A stretch of DNA of 64,000 nt, taken from Gnetum montanum. Its lineage: Eukaryota; Streptophyta; Gnetopsida; Gnetales; Gnetaceae. Position 1 is the first letter of the stretch. Every line of letters starts with the position of its first letter. The notes beneath the pieces are model-generated. The model had not been told where the DNA came from. It did not search any database and saw only the letters and a list, made by a program, of their open reading frames with translations. A program made the translations under genes and the position numbers. Positions 1-10,540 of this stretch are shown piece by piece. The DNA is taken from contig MNCI01002033.1 of NCBI GenBank assembly GCA_015680685.1, positions 201,443 to 265,442 on the forward strand, read 5' to 3'.

Positions 1-453
1 ACCTCTGCACACGTAGGCACAAACCAAGGCTCAGAGGTCGAAATCAATGAGACTAAACAAGATGACATTACTCTCGAGCTTAAATAGGATGCCACACCCA
101 TTGAAAACCAAAGCGATAACCAATCTCCAAACCATAATCCCTCAAGAGATATAGAAACATTTCAAAATGTGGAAACATTAGAGCATGTAGACATAGGGGT
201 CATTCCTCTAGACATCTCATGGTCCAAATTATCGTTTAACATAATTAGTGAAGGAGACGCAGAATATACGATTACACCGACATGCCCAACACACAACTAC
301 TCATCCGAAATGATGTTAAAATACTACGTGTTCAGAATGACGTTAAAATACCAAGCGTCCACAATTAAACTATCCATGGTCAGAAATGGCTGGTTCCTTC
401 GTAAAAAAATAAATTTTCACCAAAAACAACTACAGTCTCCTCTTTTTCTTTGA
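1..453 (+). pseudogene. gag C-terminal fragment of element A (Tat-type Ty3/Gypsy)
   Basis: This is the end of a retrotransposon gag frame that begins before the window. It is readable from base 1 in frame 1, with one TAG at 85-87, and then open to 453. A stretch around 218-280 (SWSKLSFNI, acidic, then a Pro/Cys end) matches the end of copy B's gag (SWSKLPFNI, near 18635-18700), so the two are homologous. In A the frame then runs without a stop through two 27-bp repeat units and a VRNGW motif that B also has. No protease DSG/DTG motif is visible before the frame ends. Homology to B is seen directly; the gag identity comes from B, which has a Retrotrans_gag-like domain and a zinc knuckle. The fragment is 5'-truncated by the window edge only. 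Confidence 0.75.
304..357 (+). repeat. Two 27-bp units of the gag-terminal repeat
   Basis: Two consecutive 27-bp units (304-330 and 331-357) begin TCCGAAATGATG and TTCAGAATGACG. They are in frame with gag and encode a degenerate SEMTLNYEL-like nonapeptide. Copy B carries sixteen units at the same place in the element. Confidence 0.85.
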
Positions 454-821
454 CAAAGATACAATAGTCCATCATGAATTTAAACTGACGCACCTAGCCC
501 AAAACATCTTTAAACTAGAGTACAACATACCATCAATTTACCAAAATTTTGTTACATCATTATCATTCACATTTCGCAAGTTACAATGTTCATTTCATAT
601 TTTGTTAGACATAGTTCTGATTTACATTTACGTTCGCAAATAAACTCAAAAAAGCAAAACAAAATATATAAATATATGTAATACGGAGTGTTATCACAGC
701 AATAGAATAACTGCATATTACACCATGATCATGTTACATTTATCTTCACATATTCCAAAACCAACAAAAAAATAACAAACTAGCAAACAAATGACAAAGT
801 TGACAAGGCCAACAAGCTAAA
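454..821. other. AT-rich non-coding linker after gag of element A
   Basis: There is no convincing frame here. The first ~100 bases align loosely with the post-gag linker of copy B near 19345-19440 (shared blocks around ACTTTAAACTGA and TTTAAACTAGAG). After that the sequence becomes A/T-rich. The antisense gene ends at 822, so this stretch also holds its 3' flank; no clear polyadenylation signal stood out. Confidence 0.5.
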
Positions 822-914
822 TCATGCACTAGTGTTAGGAGGGGGCTGGTCCCCAAAATCCTCTATGTCATCAGCTCCCGTCCCACTAGGGCCAGCCTCA
901 TCACCACCACGCCC
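822..914 (-). pseudogene. Terminal exon of the antisense gene
   Basis: The acceptor TGATAG ends at 915. Thirty codons follow in phase with the previous exon and end at a TGA (822-824). The peptide is acidic and Gly/Pro-rich (GGDEAGPSGTGADDIEDFGD, then PPP), a common composition for a disordered C-terminus. It contains no internal stop. The intron between this exon and the one ending at 1044 is about 129 bp and has a pyrimidine-rich 3' end. Confidence 0.5.
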
Positions 915-1043
915 CTATCACAAAGAGAAAACAAAACAACAAAATGAGTAAACACACAAAAAAAATAGGTAAAAGAGAGCAAAAACACTAAAGAGAAATG
1001 ATGACTGAAAGTAATAAAATAATGTGAGCAATAAAATACTCAC

Positions 1044-1822
1044 AGGTGGGGAAGGCCTAAGATTAGCCTCCAGGCATCATAGAATCTCTTCTTCAGACAT
1101 GCATGTCTAGTCCTTCTCGAGTCCAAGGTCGATGTTAGCCAAGGTTTTACCCTTGTCCATAGAAGACCAGGAGGGATGCTCAAGAGAAAACATACTTGTT
1201 GAAGCCTCCCCAAAGGTAGTGGTAATGGATCTCTCGGGAGATCCCTCCACTTCTGTATATTCAACAAACTTCTCATAGGGAGAGTGTAAACCTAACCCCT
1301 CTACGAACATCTCCAACTGACGACGTTCCACTGATTCCTCTTTCAACCATTTTTTATATTGATGCTTATGATATTTTTGATGCTAGCCCCATTTACATAT
1401 TTTGGATGCAAAAGAATTCTAGTCATGGCACTTCCTATTCAGTAAATCCATCTAGGCCCTCTGTTCGGCCAAATTTCCAATCGCCTGCACCTTGCTATTC
1501 AAGCCTGCCCAATAGCATTCATAGGTGATCTCAGATGTACACCATGTACTATCACCTGCCAACCTAGCAGAGGCAAAATCATAACGGGCTTGCAAGTCAT
1601 TCCTCTCCTCTGTCACCTTCGCCAGATTTTCCTTCAATGATTGAATTTCAAGCCATAACTGTTCAATTGAGCGCCTGCAGGTCTAGAGAGATTTAGCATT
1701 TGGGACAACACAACTTGAAACCACATCATAAATCCCTCTTGGGATCCGCTCAATATCTCTGGGCAATTCTGGGAGACCATCAATATGGGTAGCCTCGAAA
1801 GGACTCCATTGAAGCTTCGCAC
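1044..1822 (-). pseudogene. Coiled-coil exon of the antisense gene
   Basis: It starts after the acceptor TTGTAG (1823) and ends at the donor GTGAGT (1043). One frame runs the whole 779 bp but is cut by about six stops, mainly TAG at positions where the surrounding protein is Gln-rich. The middle (about 1640-1450) is rich in Lys, Glu, Arg and Leu with heptad-like spacing (KENLAKVTEERNDL), suggesting a coiled coil. The later part is Ser/Glu-rich. The block has no frameshift despite its stops. This fits point-mutation decay of a formerly coding exon better than chance openness. Confidence 0.5.
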
Positions 1823-1901
1823 CTACAAGTATAAACATTATGTATATAAGCCAACCAGAGACCTCCAATAGGTACAAAAATGCAATGAACTTAGGCACTT
1901 A

Positions 1902-2135
1902 NNNNNNNNNNNNNNNNNNNNNNNNNNNNNNNNNNNNNNNNNNNNNNNNNNNNNNNNNNNNNNNNNNNNNNNNNNNNNNNNNNNNNNNNNNNNNNNNNNN
2001 NNNNNNNNNNNNNNNNNNNNNNNNNNNNNNNNNNNNNNNNNNNNNNNNNNNNNNNNNNNNNNNNNNNNNNNNNNNNNNNNNNNNNNNNNNNNNNNNNNNN
2101 NNNNNNNNNNNNNNNNNNNNNNNNNNNNNNNNNNN
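1902..2135. other. Assembly gap (234 N)
   Basis: This is a run of N inside the antisense gene, between the acidic exon that starts at 2384 and the coiled-coil exon that starts at 1822. At least one donor site must lie inside or near it. Confidence 1.
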
Positions 2136-2495
2136 GATCACCAAGGTGTAGAGACCCATCAAAGAAACCATCAAAAACACCTTTCTCCTCGCTTGAGTGC
2201 TTAAGGGCATCTAAAGCCTCAGCAAGTGTAGCTTCCATGGTACTCATTCCATCCTCTTCCCATAAGATGGGAATGGCCTCAACTGCTTCTTCCCTCGTAT
2301 CTTCCTCTTCATTACACCTAGTGTTGACTGTTTCAGGTTCACCCATTAGAGCTTATTCTTCCCTTTCCCTCTCGGGGGTATCCTCTGTTAACACCAATAA
2401 ATCTAAAATTTAGCATGACGTAATAGGCATACATATTTAAGTAAATAAGTAAATTAAAAAAGCGATACTTAAAGCAAAAATAATAAAATACTTAC

Positions 2496-3542
2496 CCACT
2501 CTTGGCAAGGTGAATCGAATCTTCTTAGCCCTCGGCAGCCTCACCTCCATGGTAGGATCTCTCAGATGATCACCTCTTCTCACCTTAGCCTTGGCCTTCC
2601 CGAAGGTCTCCTGGATCAAGTGCTCAGCTCTCCTAACACTTGTGTGTAGCGGGGGTGGATCCAATCCCAGGCTATCACGCGAACGGTGGGAACAACTGGT
2701 AGCACCCCCTATTGTGACAGAGATTGACTCCTCGATGCCTTCAGGTGGATCTTGGCATCTGGTGGTGTTAAATAGGTGACAAATCCAAGGGCAAGAAAAC
2801 TGTGAATGGTTCCTTAACACATAATGGTTATCTCCATAGACCACTAAGAACTCAGCAAACCTACGGAGATAGCCTGCAAAAAAGGCAAAGATGAAGTGGG
2901 ACCTAGCATCAACACTAGAGTGTAGCCTGATGATCTCTCCACGGAGACCCAATACAAGGAACTGCGCCCAATCATAACACATACCATTCTCTAAGACTGA
3001 ATGCATAACGCATGCAAACTCCACCCCAAGACTTCTTGTTTGGGAAAGAGACTTAGGAAACGCTTGAGCTCTAAAGAGCAAGTACAGAAAATTTAGCTCC
3101 ACTAAGTGAGTATCGTCCTGCATGGCGAAACCCTTAGGACCTCATGGTACACCTAGCCAGTCTTCAAGTTCCTTGATCACACACCCCTCTCTAGTTCCCC
3201 TATCTACCACCACCTTAACACCATTCTTTGGCATGTCGAAGAGATCGAAAAAGCATTCAACAGTGAGGTGGAAGGACACCTTCACTCCTCGAACCCGTGT
3301 AGTAAAATAGGAGACATCATCATTAAAAGAGTCAATGATGGCAACCATTTCAATCACAGGAATGTTGGGAGTCAAGGCAGTAAACAAGTCCAATAGGCCT
3401 GCACAGGTAAGATGACTGATGATTTGTTCGAGTGCCTTCTTCTGCAACCACTGTTGTAACTCTTCTATCTTTCCAAACTTCATACAAAGAGTAGCCTTAG
3501 TGCACCTGGATATGATGGTAACCTCATCAAGAGGAATGGCCA
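2496..3542 (-). pseudogene. Capsid/plant-transposon-domain-like exon of the antisense gene
   Basis: The exon is 1047 bp, from the acceptor CTACAG before 3542 to the donor GTAAGT at 2495. The reading frame is single and broken by one TGA (3139-3141). About residues 55-90 read as D-D-V-S-Y-F-T-T-R-V-R-G-V-K-V-S-F, followed by a helical FFDLFDMP segment. That resembles the putative plant transposon protein domain class (x-V-R-G-x-x-V-x-F ... L-x-L-P). A helical middle region and a basic C-terminus with KAKAKVRRGDH follow. The preceding exon (3639-3945) joins in phase. This exon has no visible enzyme motif. Unit G near 41.1-41.5 kb carries a comparable domain, so such proteins recur among elements here. 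Confidence 0.45.
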
Positions 3543-3993
3543 CTGTAGAAAATACACAGGAGACAATAAAAAAATCAAAAACATGCTAAGAAATGATTTA
3601 ACAAACATGAAAGTCAAGCCTGGAACATGATCATTTACCACTAGCAAATGGAGTAGGTACACTTGCTATAGGATCAATCATTTGAGGAAAAATGGGCCCA
3701 TTAGGAGACCAATCCTCATGTAGCTAGCCATGAACTTAATAATGTTCAAAGGCCCTAGAGAACTACCTAGGATAATTGACGATAGCATCCTTAGTCTGGC
3801 TTAGCACCATAGCACGAAGTGTGGGGCCCATCATGAATGCCTCCAAGGCTTTGCGTGCTATGGCAAGCCCACTATGATCCTCATGCAATCCATGCTCAAC
3901 AAAATAGGGCATGTGAAAGAAAGGGTATTCATACGTAAACAATGACTATAATTCCAAAAGAACCAAAGTTAATACACGTATAAAAGAGCATAC

Positions 3994-4490
3994 TTGTCTA
4001 TTCGGTATACTATTCCAGGCGGATTTTGGAACAGTGTATGTACATGGCAAGCTAGAAACAGTGTGCTACTACTATTGTAATGGCTACAAGATGGCAATCC
4101 CCACACATGAGTTAAAGAGCATGTAGATCTAGGACCTTCAGGAATGCCTCCCTTGACTGCATATAGTCCCTCGTCTATGTCAATAATGAAAGCTAACACA
4201 CCTCGTGTTGAGCCAGGCAACATGGTCTCGACAATGTCACGAGTCAGGTGCTCACTCAAATGAGACCATATGACAATGCTAAAATTCTGTAGAATAAATG
4301 ATAGAAAGGCACCAACATTTGGATGAAACCATATTACATGCGCCCCGATCCACATGTCATAACTGGTTGTTTTCTATTCCAAAGGATCGAACCAAGATAG
4401 TACACCAACAAGTTCAACCATAAGGAGAGAAGGCTTAGGCTCCCTCCATAGAGCCAAACCCTCAGGTAAGTAACTTAAAACATGTAAAAC
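3994..4490 (-). pseudogene. FCP1/NIF-like phosphatase-domain exon (degenerate)
   Basis: The acceptor is before 4490 and the likely donor at 3993. One frame covers the exon with a single TAG near 4360. The pattern follows FCP1-homology (HAD-type Ser/Thr phosphatase) domains. It has a hydrophobic strand PSLLMVELVGVL where the family has its catalytic D-L-D/N-G strand, then a block HPNVGAFLSFILQNFSIVIW matching the family's R-P-x-x-x-x-F-L ... F-x-x-x-I-W-S region. It ends with a segment, NSSSTLFLACHVHTLFQNPP, that resembles the conserved N-T-L-L-x-D-D-S-P-x-K ... N-P-P end of the domain. Key acidic residues are missing: Asp to Glu and Asn to Val in the first motif, and Asp-Asp lost in the last. 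It would therefore be inactive. The assignment is by pattern only and needs a profile search. Confidence 0.42.
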
Positions 4491-6240
4491 CTATAAATTG
4501 AAAATAGAATAAATAAATGAGAAAATAAAACCCAACAAGTAACTAACATTCAACATGCACATAAGCACACCCCTTGGGACAAGAACTCCAATACTTGTTT
4601 GGTGCATCTAATGCTCAATGGGGAACATTAGAATCCACTAGGCAACACCAATCTTAAAAAGATAACGTTTGCAAAAAAATCACAATAATTGTTCAAGTTA
4701 CCAAAAATCATCACATCCGCAAGTAGAAAGTATCACATAGTCTACACTATTTTAAATCTTGCAGTTCACACTGCACATAAAAAGAACTCATGCTAGGCAT
4801 GATAAATCAATTGTGTTACTACTGTAGATGGTAGTAGCCCATGATAAGGGTAACTCACGTTGCAGAAGGGGTTACTCACATTGCATAAGGGTAACTCATG
4901 TTGTAGAAGGGGTTACTCACACTGCAGAAGGGGTTACTCATGCTGCAGAAGAAATTGGTAATGCTGCAACTGTAACTGAAGACAACAAGCTACGCTGCAA
5001 GGCAGCCACTAACACTGTCAATAGCAGTTCACCGTGCCAAAACAAACCCTCACACTACTAAGTAATAGGCATTACTCGTGCTGTAACAAGGACAGTCACT
5101 CATGCTACCCTGTCCACAATCGATTCGCTTACACCAAAAATTGGATACAGTAACCCATGATGAAAAGAGGGAAAACATTAAGTAATCGCACTCAAATTAA
5201 CAATGCACATGCTCACGCTGCCATAGGAATCAATCACCCACGTCCTAGTTTGAAGGCTAGCAAAATCACGCCATGGTCTAAAAGGTCCTGGAACAAGCTA
5301 TATTATGAACGGCCCTGCAACTAGCGCAATGCATCCCTACAACTAACGCTAGGGACGCAGCCCTGCAACTTATGCTACAGTAAATAGTAATTCAAAACCC
5401 TGGTTCTCCCAACCCAAAATGCGGCCAAAAATACCCAAAACATGGCAATCTTTGCAACTCATGCTGCCTATGGGCATGTCCCATGTTGCTCACACTAACC
5501 CAAAATCAGCAGCAGGAATCAAAAAAGTAGCCCCAAATCCAAAATTGAAATAAAAACGCATCAAAACTACAACAAAAATGCACTAAAACATGATTGTTTT
5601 AGGGCCACTCACACTGCAATCTCAGGGGAACTCATACTACAATCAAGAATCAAAATGAAACACAAACACCCTGGAATGCAAGGAGGAAATGCAATCACTC
5701 TTAGAAATCGCTCACAAACACCAAAAATCTATGGCTCTCATAACTCACGCAACCACTTGTTGACGTTACGCCATAAAAAACAAAAAAAATAGAAAAAGAG
5801 AAAACAAAAATAAACCTACATAGGATTCTAATCCACAAAGAAATCTTAGGTCGTGGAAGGCATTGGAGTAGTTCCTCGCTCTCCTCCACAAACGTCGAGC
5901 TTACCTGCTTCTTCTCTTTTCCCCGTTCCTACTTTCCCTTGGCCTTCATCTTGTTTACACTGTTTCTTCCTAGTCATTCACATTTCTAACACTGTGTTTG
6001 GTTTTTGTAACTCATGCTATGCACTGGTCCTCTAACTCACGCTACACCCAGTTACTCACGCTTACCCCACACTTGGTGCCATTTTACCTCCTTTTGTAGT
6101 CACGTGGCACCTCATCCTCCATCCTCTTATTTATTTTATTCTATTCCATTTTATTTTATTCTTGTGCTCACGAAGTAGCTACTTTTGTTTATTAACCATT
6201 GCAAAATAACCCATGCATTTAGAAAAAAAAAGAAGAAAGA
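4491..6240. repeat. Non-coding block rich in ACTCACGCTGC-type motifs, upstream of the antisense gene
   Basis: I see no convincing coding frame. Degenerate copies of ACTCACGCTGC recur from about 4850 to 6060. Near 4850-4950 they form a short tandem array, with GGGTTACTCACACTGCAGAA-like units of about 20-22 bp. The same word (CTCACGCTGG and its inverse CCAGCGTGAG) builds the amplified U3 units of element A's 3' LTR at 11866-12640. The block may therefore be U3-like regulatory sequence or an old LTR piece. No TATA box or LTR ends were identified here. Confidence 0.5.
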
Positions 6241-6502
6241 AAAATCCACAAAAAAAATCCAACAATCATGAAAAAATCATAATACTTGTATATACTTGGA
6301 ACATCACTGGCAGATGGCCTAACATGGCCTTAAACTACCACACCTGGCCCGAGCAAGGCCTAAAACTGCCAAGCGTCTGTATACAACAATAAAGTATTCA
6401 TTGCATACTTTTATTGCATTAAGATGTAGAAATTAACTTTACAAGAAATTTCAACTCACCCTTGCTCATGTGCCTCCCCATTTAATTGGCAGGGGTAGAT
6501 GC
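6241..6502 (+). other. Pre-pol linker of element A with a 3' splice-acceptor-like end
   Basis: An A-rich stretch is followed by two imperfect copies of a GGCCTAAAACTACCA-like block (about 6312-6380). It ends in a pyrimidine-rich CCTCCCCATTTAATTGGCAG just before pol (AG at 6491-6492). Copy B has the same arrangement (TTTCAATTGGTAG, AG at 19813-19814). Ogre-type elements are known to splice an intron between their protease and RT regions. An intron here is inferred from position and the shared acceptor only. Confidence 0.45.
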
Positions 6503-9500
6503 ATGGATAGCAAGAGCCTCTTTTCACCATTGTCTATCAATGGACCACATGGGGCCATTCAACGAGAAGTCAACCTAGAATCCATTGATCTAGACTCATC
6601 ATCAATTTATGATAATTTCATGGCATCCACTCAAGGAACATTAGACTGCTTTGAGGATATGACTAAAACTTTGGACTTAGAAACTGACAACATCACTGAG
6701 GATCACCTTGTCGAAGTCCCCATCATCAGGTCTAGTGGCGAGCTTAAAACATTAAAATTAAGTACTCTACTAAATCCACAAATTACCAATGACATCACAC
6801 AAGTGCTGAGGAATAATATCAAAAATTTTGTGTGGTTGTATACCGATATGCCAGGATTGGACCCTCACATCATCCAGCATAACATCATCCTAGATGAGAA
6901 ACTTAGACCAGTAAAGAAAAAAGCACGAAAGGTTAGGCCTGAGGTAGCGTTGGCAGTTCATAACAAAATCACAAAGCTCTATCAGGCCAGTTTCATCTAG
7001 GCTATTGATTATGCTAATTGGGTATCCAACATTGTTGTAGTCCCTAAGAAGAATGATAGCATTCGCATATGTATTGACTTCTGTGACCTCAACGTAGCCA
7101 CTATAAAGGATGACTTCCCGCTACCCAGTATCGATCAACTTGTTGGCTCAACCGCCGGGCATGCGTTATTATCCTTTATGGATGGATTCTTGGGATACAA
7201 TCAAATCAGGATCAACCCAGAACACCAACTCAAGATGACCTTCATGACACCTTGGGGCATGTTCTGCTATACAATGATGCCATTTGGTCTCAAAAACACG
7301 GGTGTCACATATCAACGGGCAATGACATATATATTTAGCGATTACATGCTCAATTCACTGAATGATTATGTAGATGACATCACAATCAAGTCCAAAAAAA
7401 CTGAACAACACACAAAGCACCTAGACTTGGTACTCAAACGCTATCTCAAATACGACCTTAGGCTTAACCCAAAGAAATGCATCTTTGGGGTTAAGATAGG
7501 AAAAATGCTTAGCTTCGTATTCTCCAAAATAGGTATATGAGTAGACCCTGATAAGGTTAAAGCAATAACTAGTATACAACCGCCTAGGAACCTTACTGAA
7601 TTACGTGGTCTTCAAGGTAGACTACAATTCATCAAATGCTTTATGGAAAAGCTAACCGATAAGTTGAAACCCATGCAGTATTTACTGCGAAAGAACGTCC
7701 ATTTTCAATGGACTTAATAGTGCCAAGAAGCCTTTGAAAACATAAAAATGGAGTTGGCTAAACTACTAACAGTTCATCCCCTGCAAAGCGATAAACCTTT
7801 TTACATCTACCTTGCCACATATGATTCATCGATTGCATCCATGCTTTGCCAAAAATGAGAAGATGGAGCCGAGATCCCCATTTACTATCTAAGCCATTCC
7901 TTAACTACCTACAAATAATGATACAATGATGTGGAGAGATCATGCTTCACCCTTGTCTTTTCCTTGAAAAAGTGATGACACTATCTCTTCCGTAACCAAG
8001 TCTATATCATTTGCAAAGACAATGTGCTTCGAGCTATCACCAACAACATCTATGAATCAAGTAGGATAGCTAGATGGAAGGCAATGATTGCAGAGTTTGG
8101 CTTGTGCTATGTTGCTCAATCCTCCACTAAGGGTCAAGTAATAACCAATCATTTGACTGCATCACCGACATAAGATCAAGTGACAATCAACCTTAAATTC
8201 GCTTACGAAGATATTAACAGCATAGATGTAGTGCCCAAAAATTACGATGCAATCCTGTACTTTGACGGAGCATCCACTTCCCAAGGGGGGAGTGCTGCAG
8301 CTGTCATAACATATCCCTCAAAAGAAATTTGCCCCTTTGCCTATCAACTAAACTTCCCTTGCACCAACAATATGGCAGAGTATGAAGTTCTTCTTAGAGG
8401 TCTTATAGCGGCGTTAACTTTGGGAATTACACATCTTGTAGTTCGAGGTGACTCACAATTAGTAATCAATCAAGTCACAAAGATCTATGCATGCAAAGCT
8501 CCTCATTTACAACCATACTATGACCTGACTAAACACTTGCTAAAACAACTGATCAATGTAGACGTGCAACATATTCCTAGGAACAAAAATACCATTGCTG
8601 ACGCACTTGCCACACTAGCCTTGACCATGACACCTAAGATGTTCCATGCATTTCCTAGTTCTATAACAAATTGTGCCAGACCTATAACTGATGCCCTCGA
8701 TGAAATACCCATAGCGTCAGTCAGCACTACACAAGCAATAGAATGGTACAATGACATAAAAGAGTACCTTCAACAAGGTGAACTGCCACAACATTTGACA
8801 AAATCCCAAAAGGATGCAGTGCGAAAACACTCTTGGCAATATGCATTAATAGGAGACACATTGTGTCGTAGATCCTATGAAGGCATTTTGTTGATGTGCG
8901 TCAGTAGCATCGATGGCCAAACAATTGTGGAACAGGTTCACGAAGGACTTTGCGGAGGGCATATAGCACCCAAAGAAATGGCAACGAAAATTAGACGTTT
9001 GGGCTACTACTAGCCACATATGGAGTACGATTGCTTCTCCAGGGTTAGGAAATGTAACATTTGCCAAAGGCATGGTAACCTAATACATGTACCACCTAAT
9101 GAGTTGCATACTACGCAAATCACATGGCCGTTCAAAAAATGGGGATTAGACATCATTGGGCCAATAACACCACCATCTTCAAAAAGATATAGCTTCATCA
9201 TCACTGTGACCGAATACTTTACCAAATGGGAAGAAGCTATCCCCCTTAGGAAAACCACGTTCAAACATGTTTGCAACTTCATATTAGAAAACATCGTAAT
9301 CCACTTTGGTGTCCCAATGACCATAGTCATCGATAATGGGCCATAATTTAGTAGTACGGATACTAAAAGATTCTGTGAAGCCTAGGTATTAAACACTCAT
9401 TTTCATCACCATATTACCCACAGAGCAATGGTCAAGCGGAGTCTACAAATAAAACGATCATCATGGTGCTCAAGAAAATGCTGAATTAAAGTAAGAGACA

Positions 9501-9981
9501 ATGGCACGAGTAATGAATCTATGCATTATGGGCATACCGAACAATGCATCAAACATCCACAAGTAAGACATCATATAGCCTAGTATACAGATCTGAAGCT
9601 GTGTTACCTTTGGAGTTATAGGTTCCCTCACTACGGATAATGCTCTCTAGCCTTCTTGATGAAAGCCAGAACAATGAACTACGCATCGCTGACCTTGACT
9701 CGGTGGAGGAAGAAAGGGTATGAGCGCTTGATCAAATCGAATGGTACCATAGACAGCAATGACAATGTCATCAACATAATCCACATAAGAGGCCAATCAA
9801 AGAAGGTGACTTAGTTCTCAAGGTGGTCCATGAACACTTAGACAAATTCTCAGCCAACTGGGAAGGGCCTTACTTAGTCACTAAAGCATATGATAATGGG
9901 GCATTCAAGCTCGCCGACATGGACGGAAACGAATTGGCCAATCCTACAAATCACGCGTACCTGAAACCATTCTACATCTGA
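6503..9981 (+). pseudogene. pol of element A: RT, RNase H, second RNase H, integrase (Tat/Ogre-like)
   Basis: A single frame starts at ATG 6503 and carries scattered nonsense codons; a 1-bp deletion near 9383 shifts it. In order it contains an N-terminal region, a reverse transcriptase with VPKK, a GYNQI block and an intact YVDD (7367-7378), and a first RNase H with several stops near 7717-7980. The second, archaeal-type RNase H has YFDGAST near 8258, NMAEYE, RGDSQL and ADAL. The integrase then begins with a GGH...C-x-x-C zinc finger and continues through GLDIIGP, IDNGP and SNGQAES. The C-terminal NWEGPY block ends at 9981. Two RNase H domains in this order mark the Tat lineage. Catalytic residues of RT, second RNase H and integrase look preserved, but stops such as the TAG after FI (6998-7000) make it non-functional. 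Its closest relative in the window is copy B. Confidence 0.88.
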
Positions 9982-10001
9982 TGATCTTAAGGTACGCATC
10001 G

Positions 10002-10335
10002 GTCCTGGCATCACGACCTAAAACTGATACCACAAAATAGTCCTAGAGCTATGACTTAAAACTAGCACCACAGAATGTCCTGGCATCACGACCTAAAACT
10101 AATACCACAGAATAGTCCTAGAGCTATAACTTAAAAGTAGCATCACAGAACATCCTGGAATCACAACCTAAAACTAATACTACAGAATAGTCCTAGAGCT
10201 ATAACTTAAAACTAGCACCACAGAACGTCCTGGCATCACGACCTAAAATTGATACCATAGAATAGTCCTGGAGCTATGACTTAAAACTAGCACCACAAAA
10301 GGTCCTAGAGTCATGACCGTAAACCGACACCACAG
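10002..10335 (+). repeat. 37-38-bp tandem array just after pol, element A
   Basis: About nine monomers begin GTCCT and contain ACCTAAAACTGATACCACAG-like cores. Two variants (…GGCATCACGACC… and …AGAGCTATGACTT…) alternate, giving a ~75-bp higher-order dimer. From 10336 to about 10540 a looser series of GACTATAAACTAGC words continues. Copy B has a related array at 23288-23577 built from one main variant. There is no frame constraint, since unit length is not a multiple of three. Confidence 0.9.
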
Positions 10336-10540
10336 GGCTCTATCCGACATAACACTAAACTATCACTCATTCACTAGAGTCCACTAAGACTATAAGCTGG
10401 CTAGCCTCTTCATAGTCTGCCACGACTATAAACTAGCATTGCACCATCCACTACGACGATAAACTGACGACGTCCAAAGGATTATGACGTAAAACTAATC
10501 TACAATAGTCTGCTAAGACTATAAACTAGCGATATCATCA

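Larger units (their letters stand above)
822..4490 (-). pseudogene. Decayed multi-exon gene carried antisense inside element A
   Basis: Reading the minus strand, exon-like blocks lie at about 4490-3994, 3945-3639, 3542-2496, 2384 into the assembly gap, 1822-1044 and 914-822. Boundaries use GT donors (GTAAAT at 3638, GTAAGT at 2495, GTGAGT at 1043) and AG acceptors before 3542, 2384, 1822 and 914. Codon phase agrees across the joins 3639/3542, 2496/2384 and 1044/914, which is hard to get by chance. The join 3994/3945 does not keep phase, so an indel or a wrong boundary is likely there. Nonsense codons interrupt most exons, largely TAG or TGA, but frames are otherwise kept. Element A's own gag lies left and its pol right, both on the plus strand. 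Domain content runs from an FCP1-like exon through a capsid/plant-transposon-like exon to a coiled coil and an acidic tail. I do not recognise a named host gene. It is either a captured gene or an element-borne accessory gene; the first exon(s) may lie upstream of 4490. Confidence 0.6.

Noticed and set aside
1040-1276. Second minus-strand frame overlapping the coiled-coil exon
   Set aside because: It is a shadow frame. The overlapping frame has splice phase and exon continuity; this one crosses the donor site with no support.
5701-6035. Short open frames on both strands around 5.7-6.0 kb as first exons of the antisense gene
   Set aside because: No splice signals in phase with the exon at 4490 were found, and composition is low-complexity and hydrophobic.
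10002-10335. CRISPR-like direct repeats
   Set aside because: Units are head-to-tail without unique spacers, lie after a retroelement pol and occur in a eukaryotic context. The same holds for 18771-19202 and 23288-23577.
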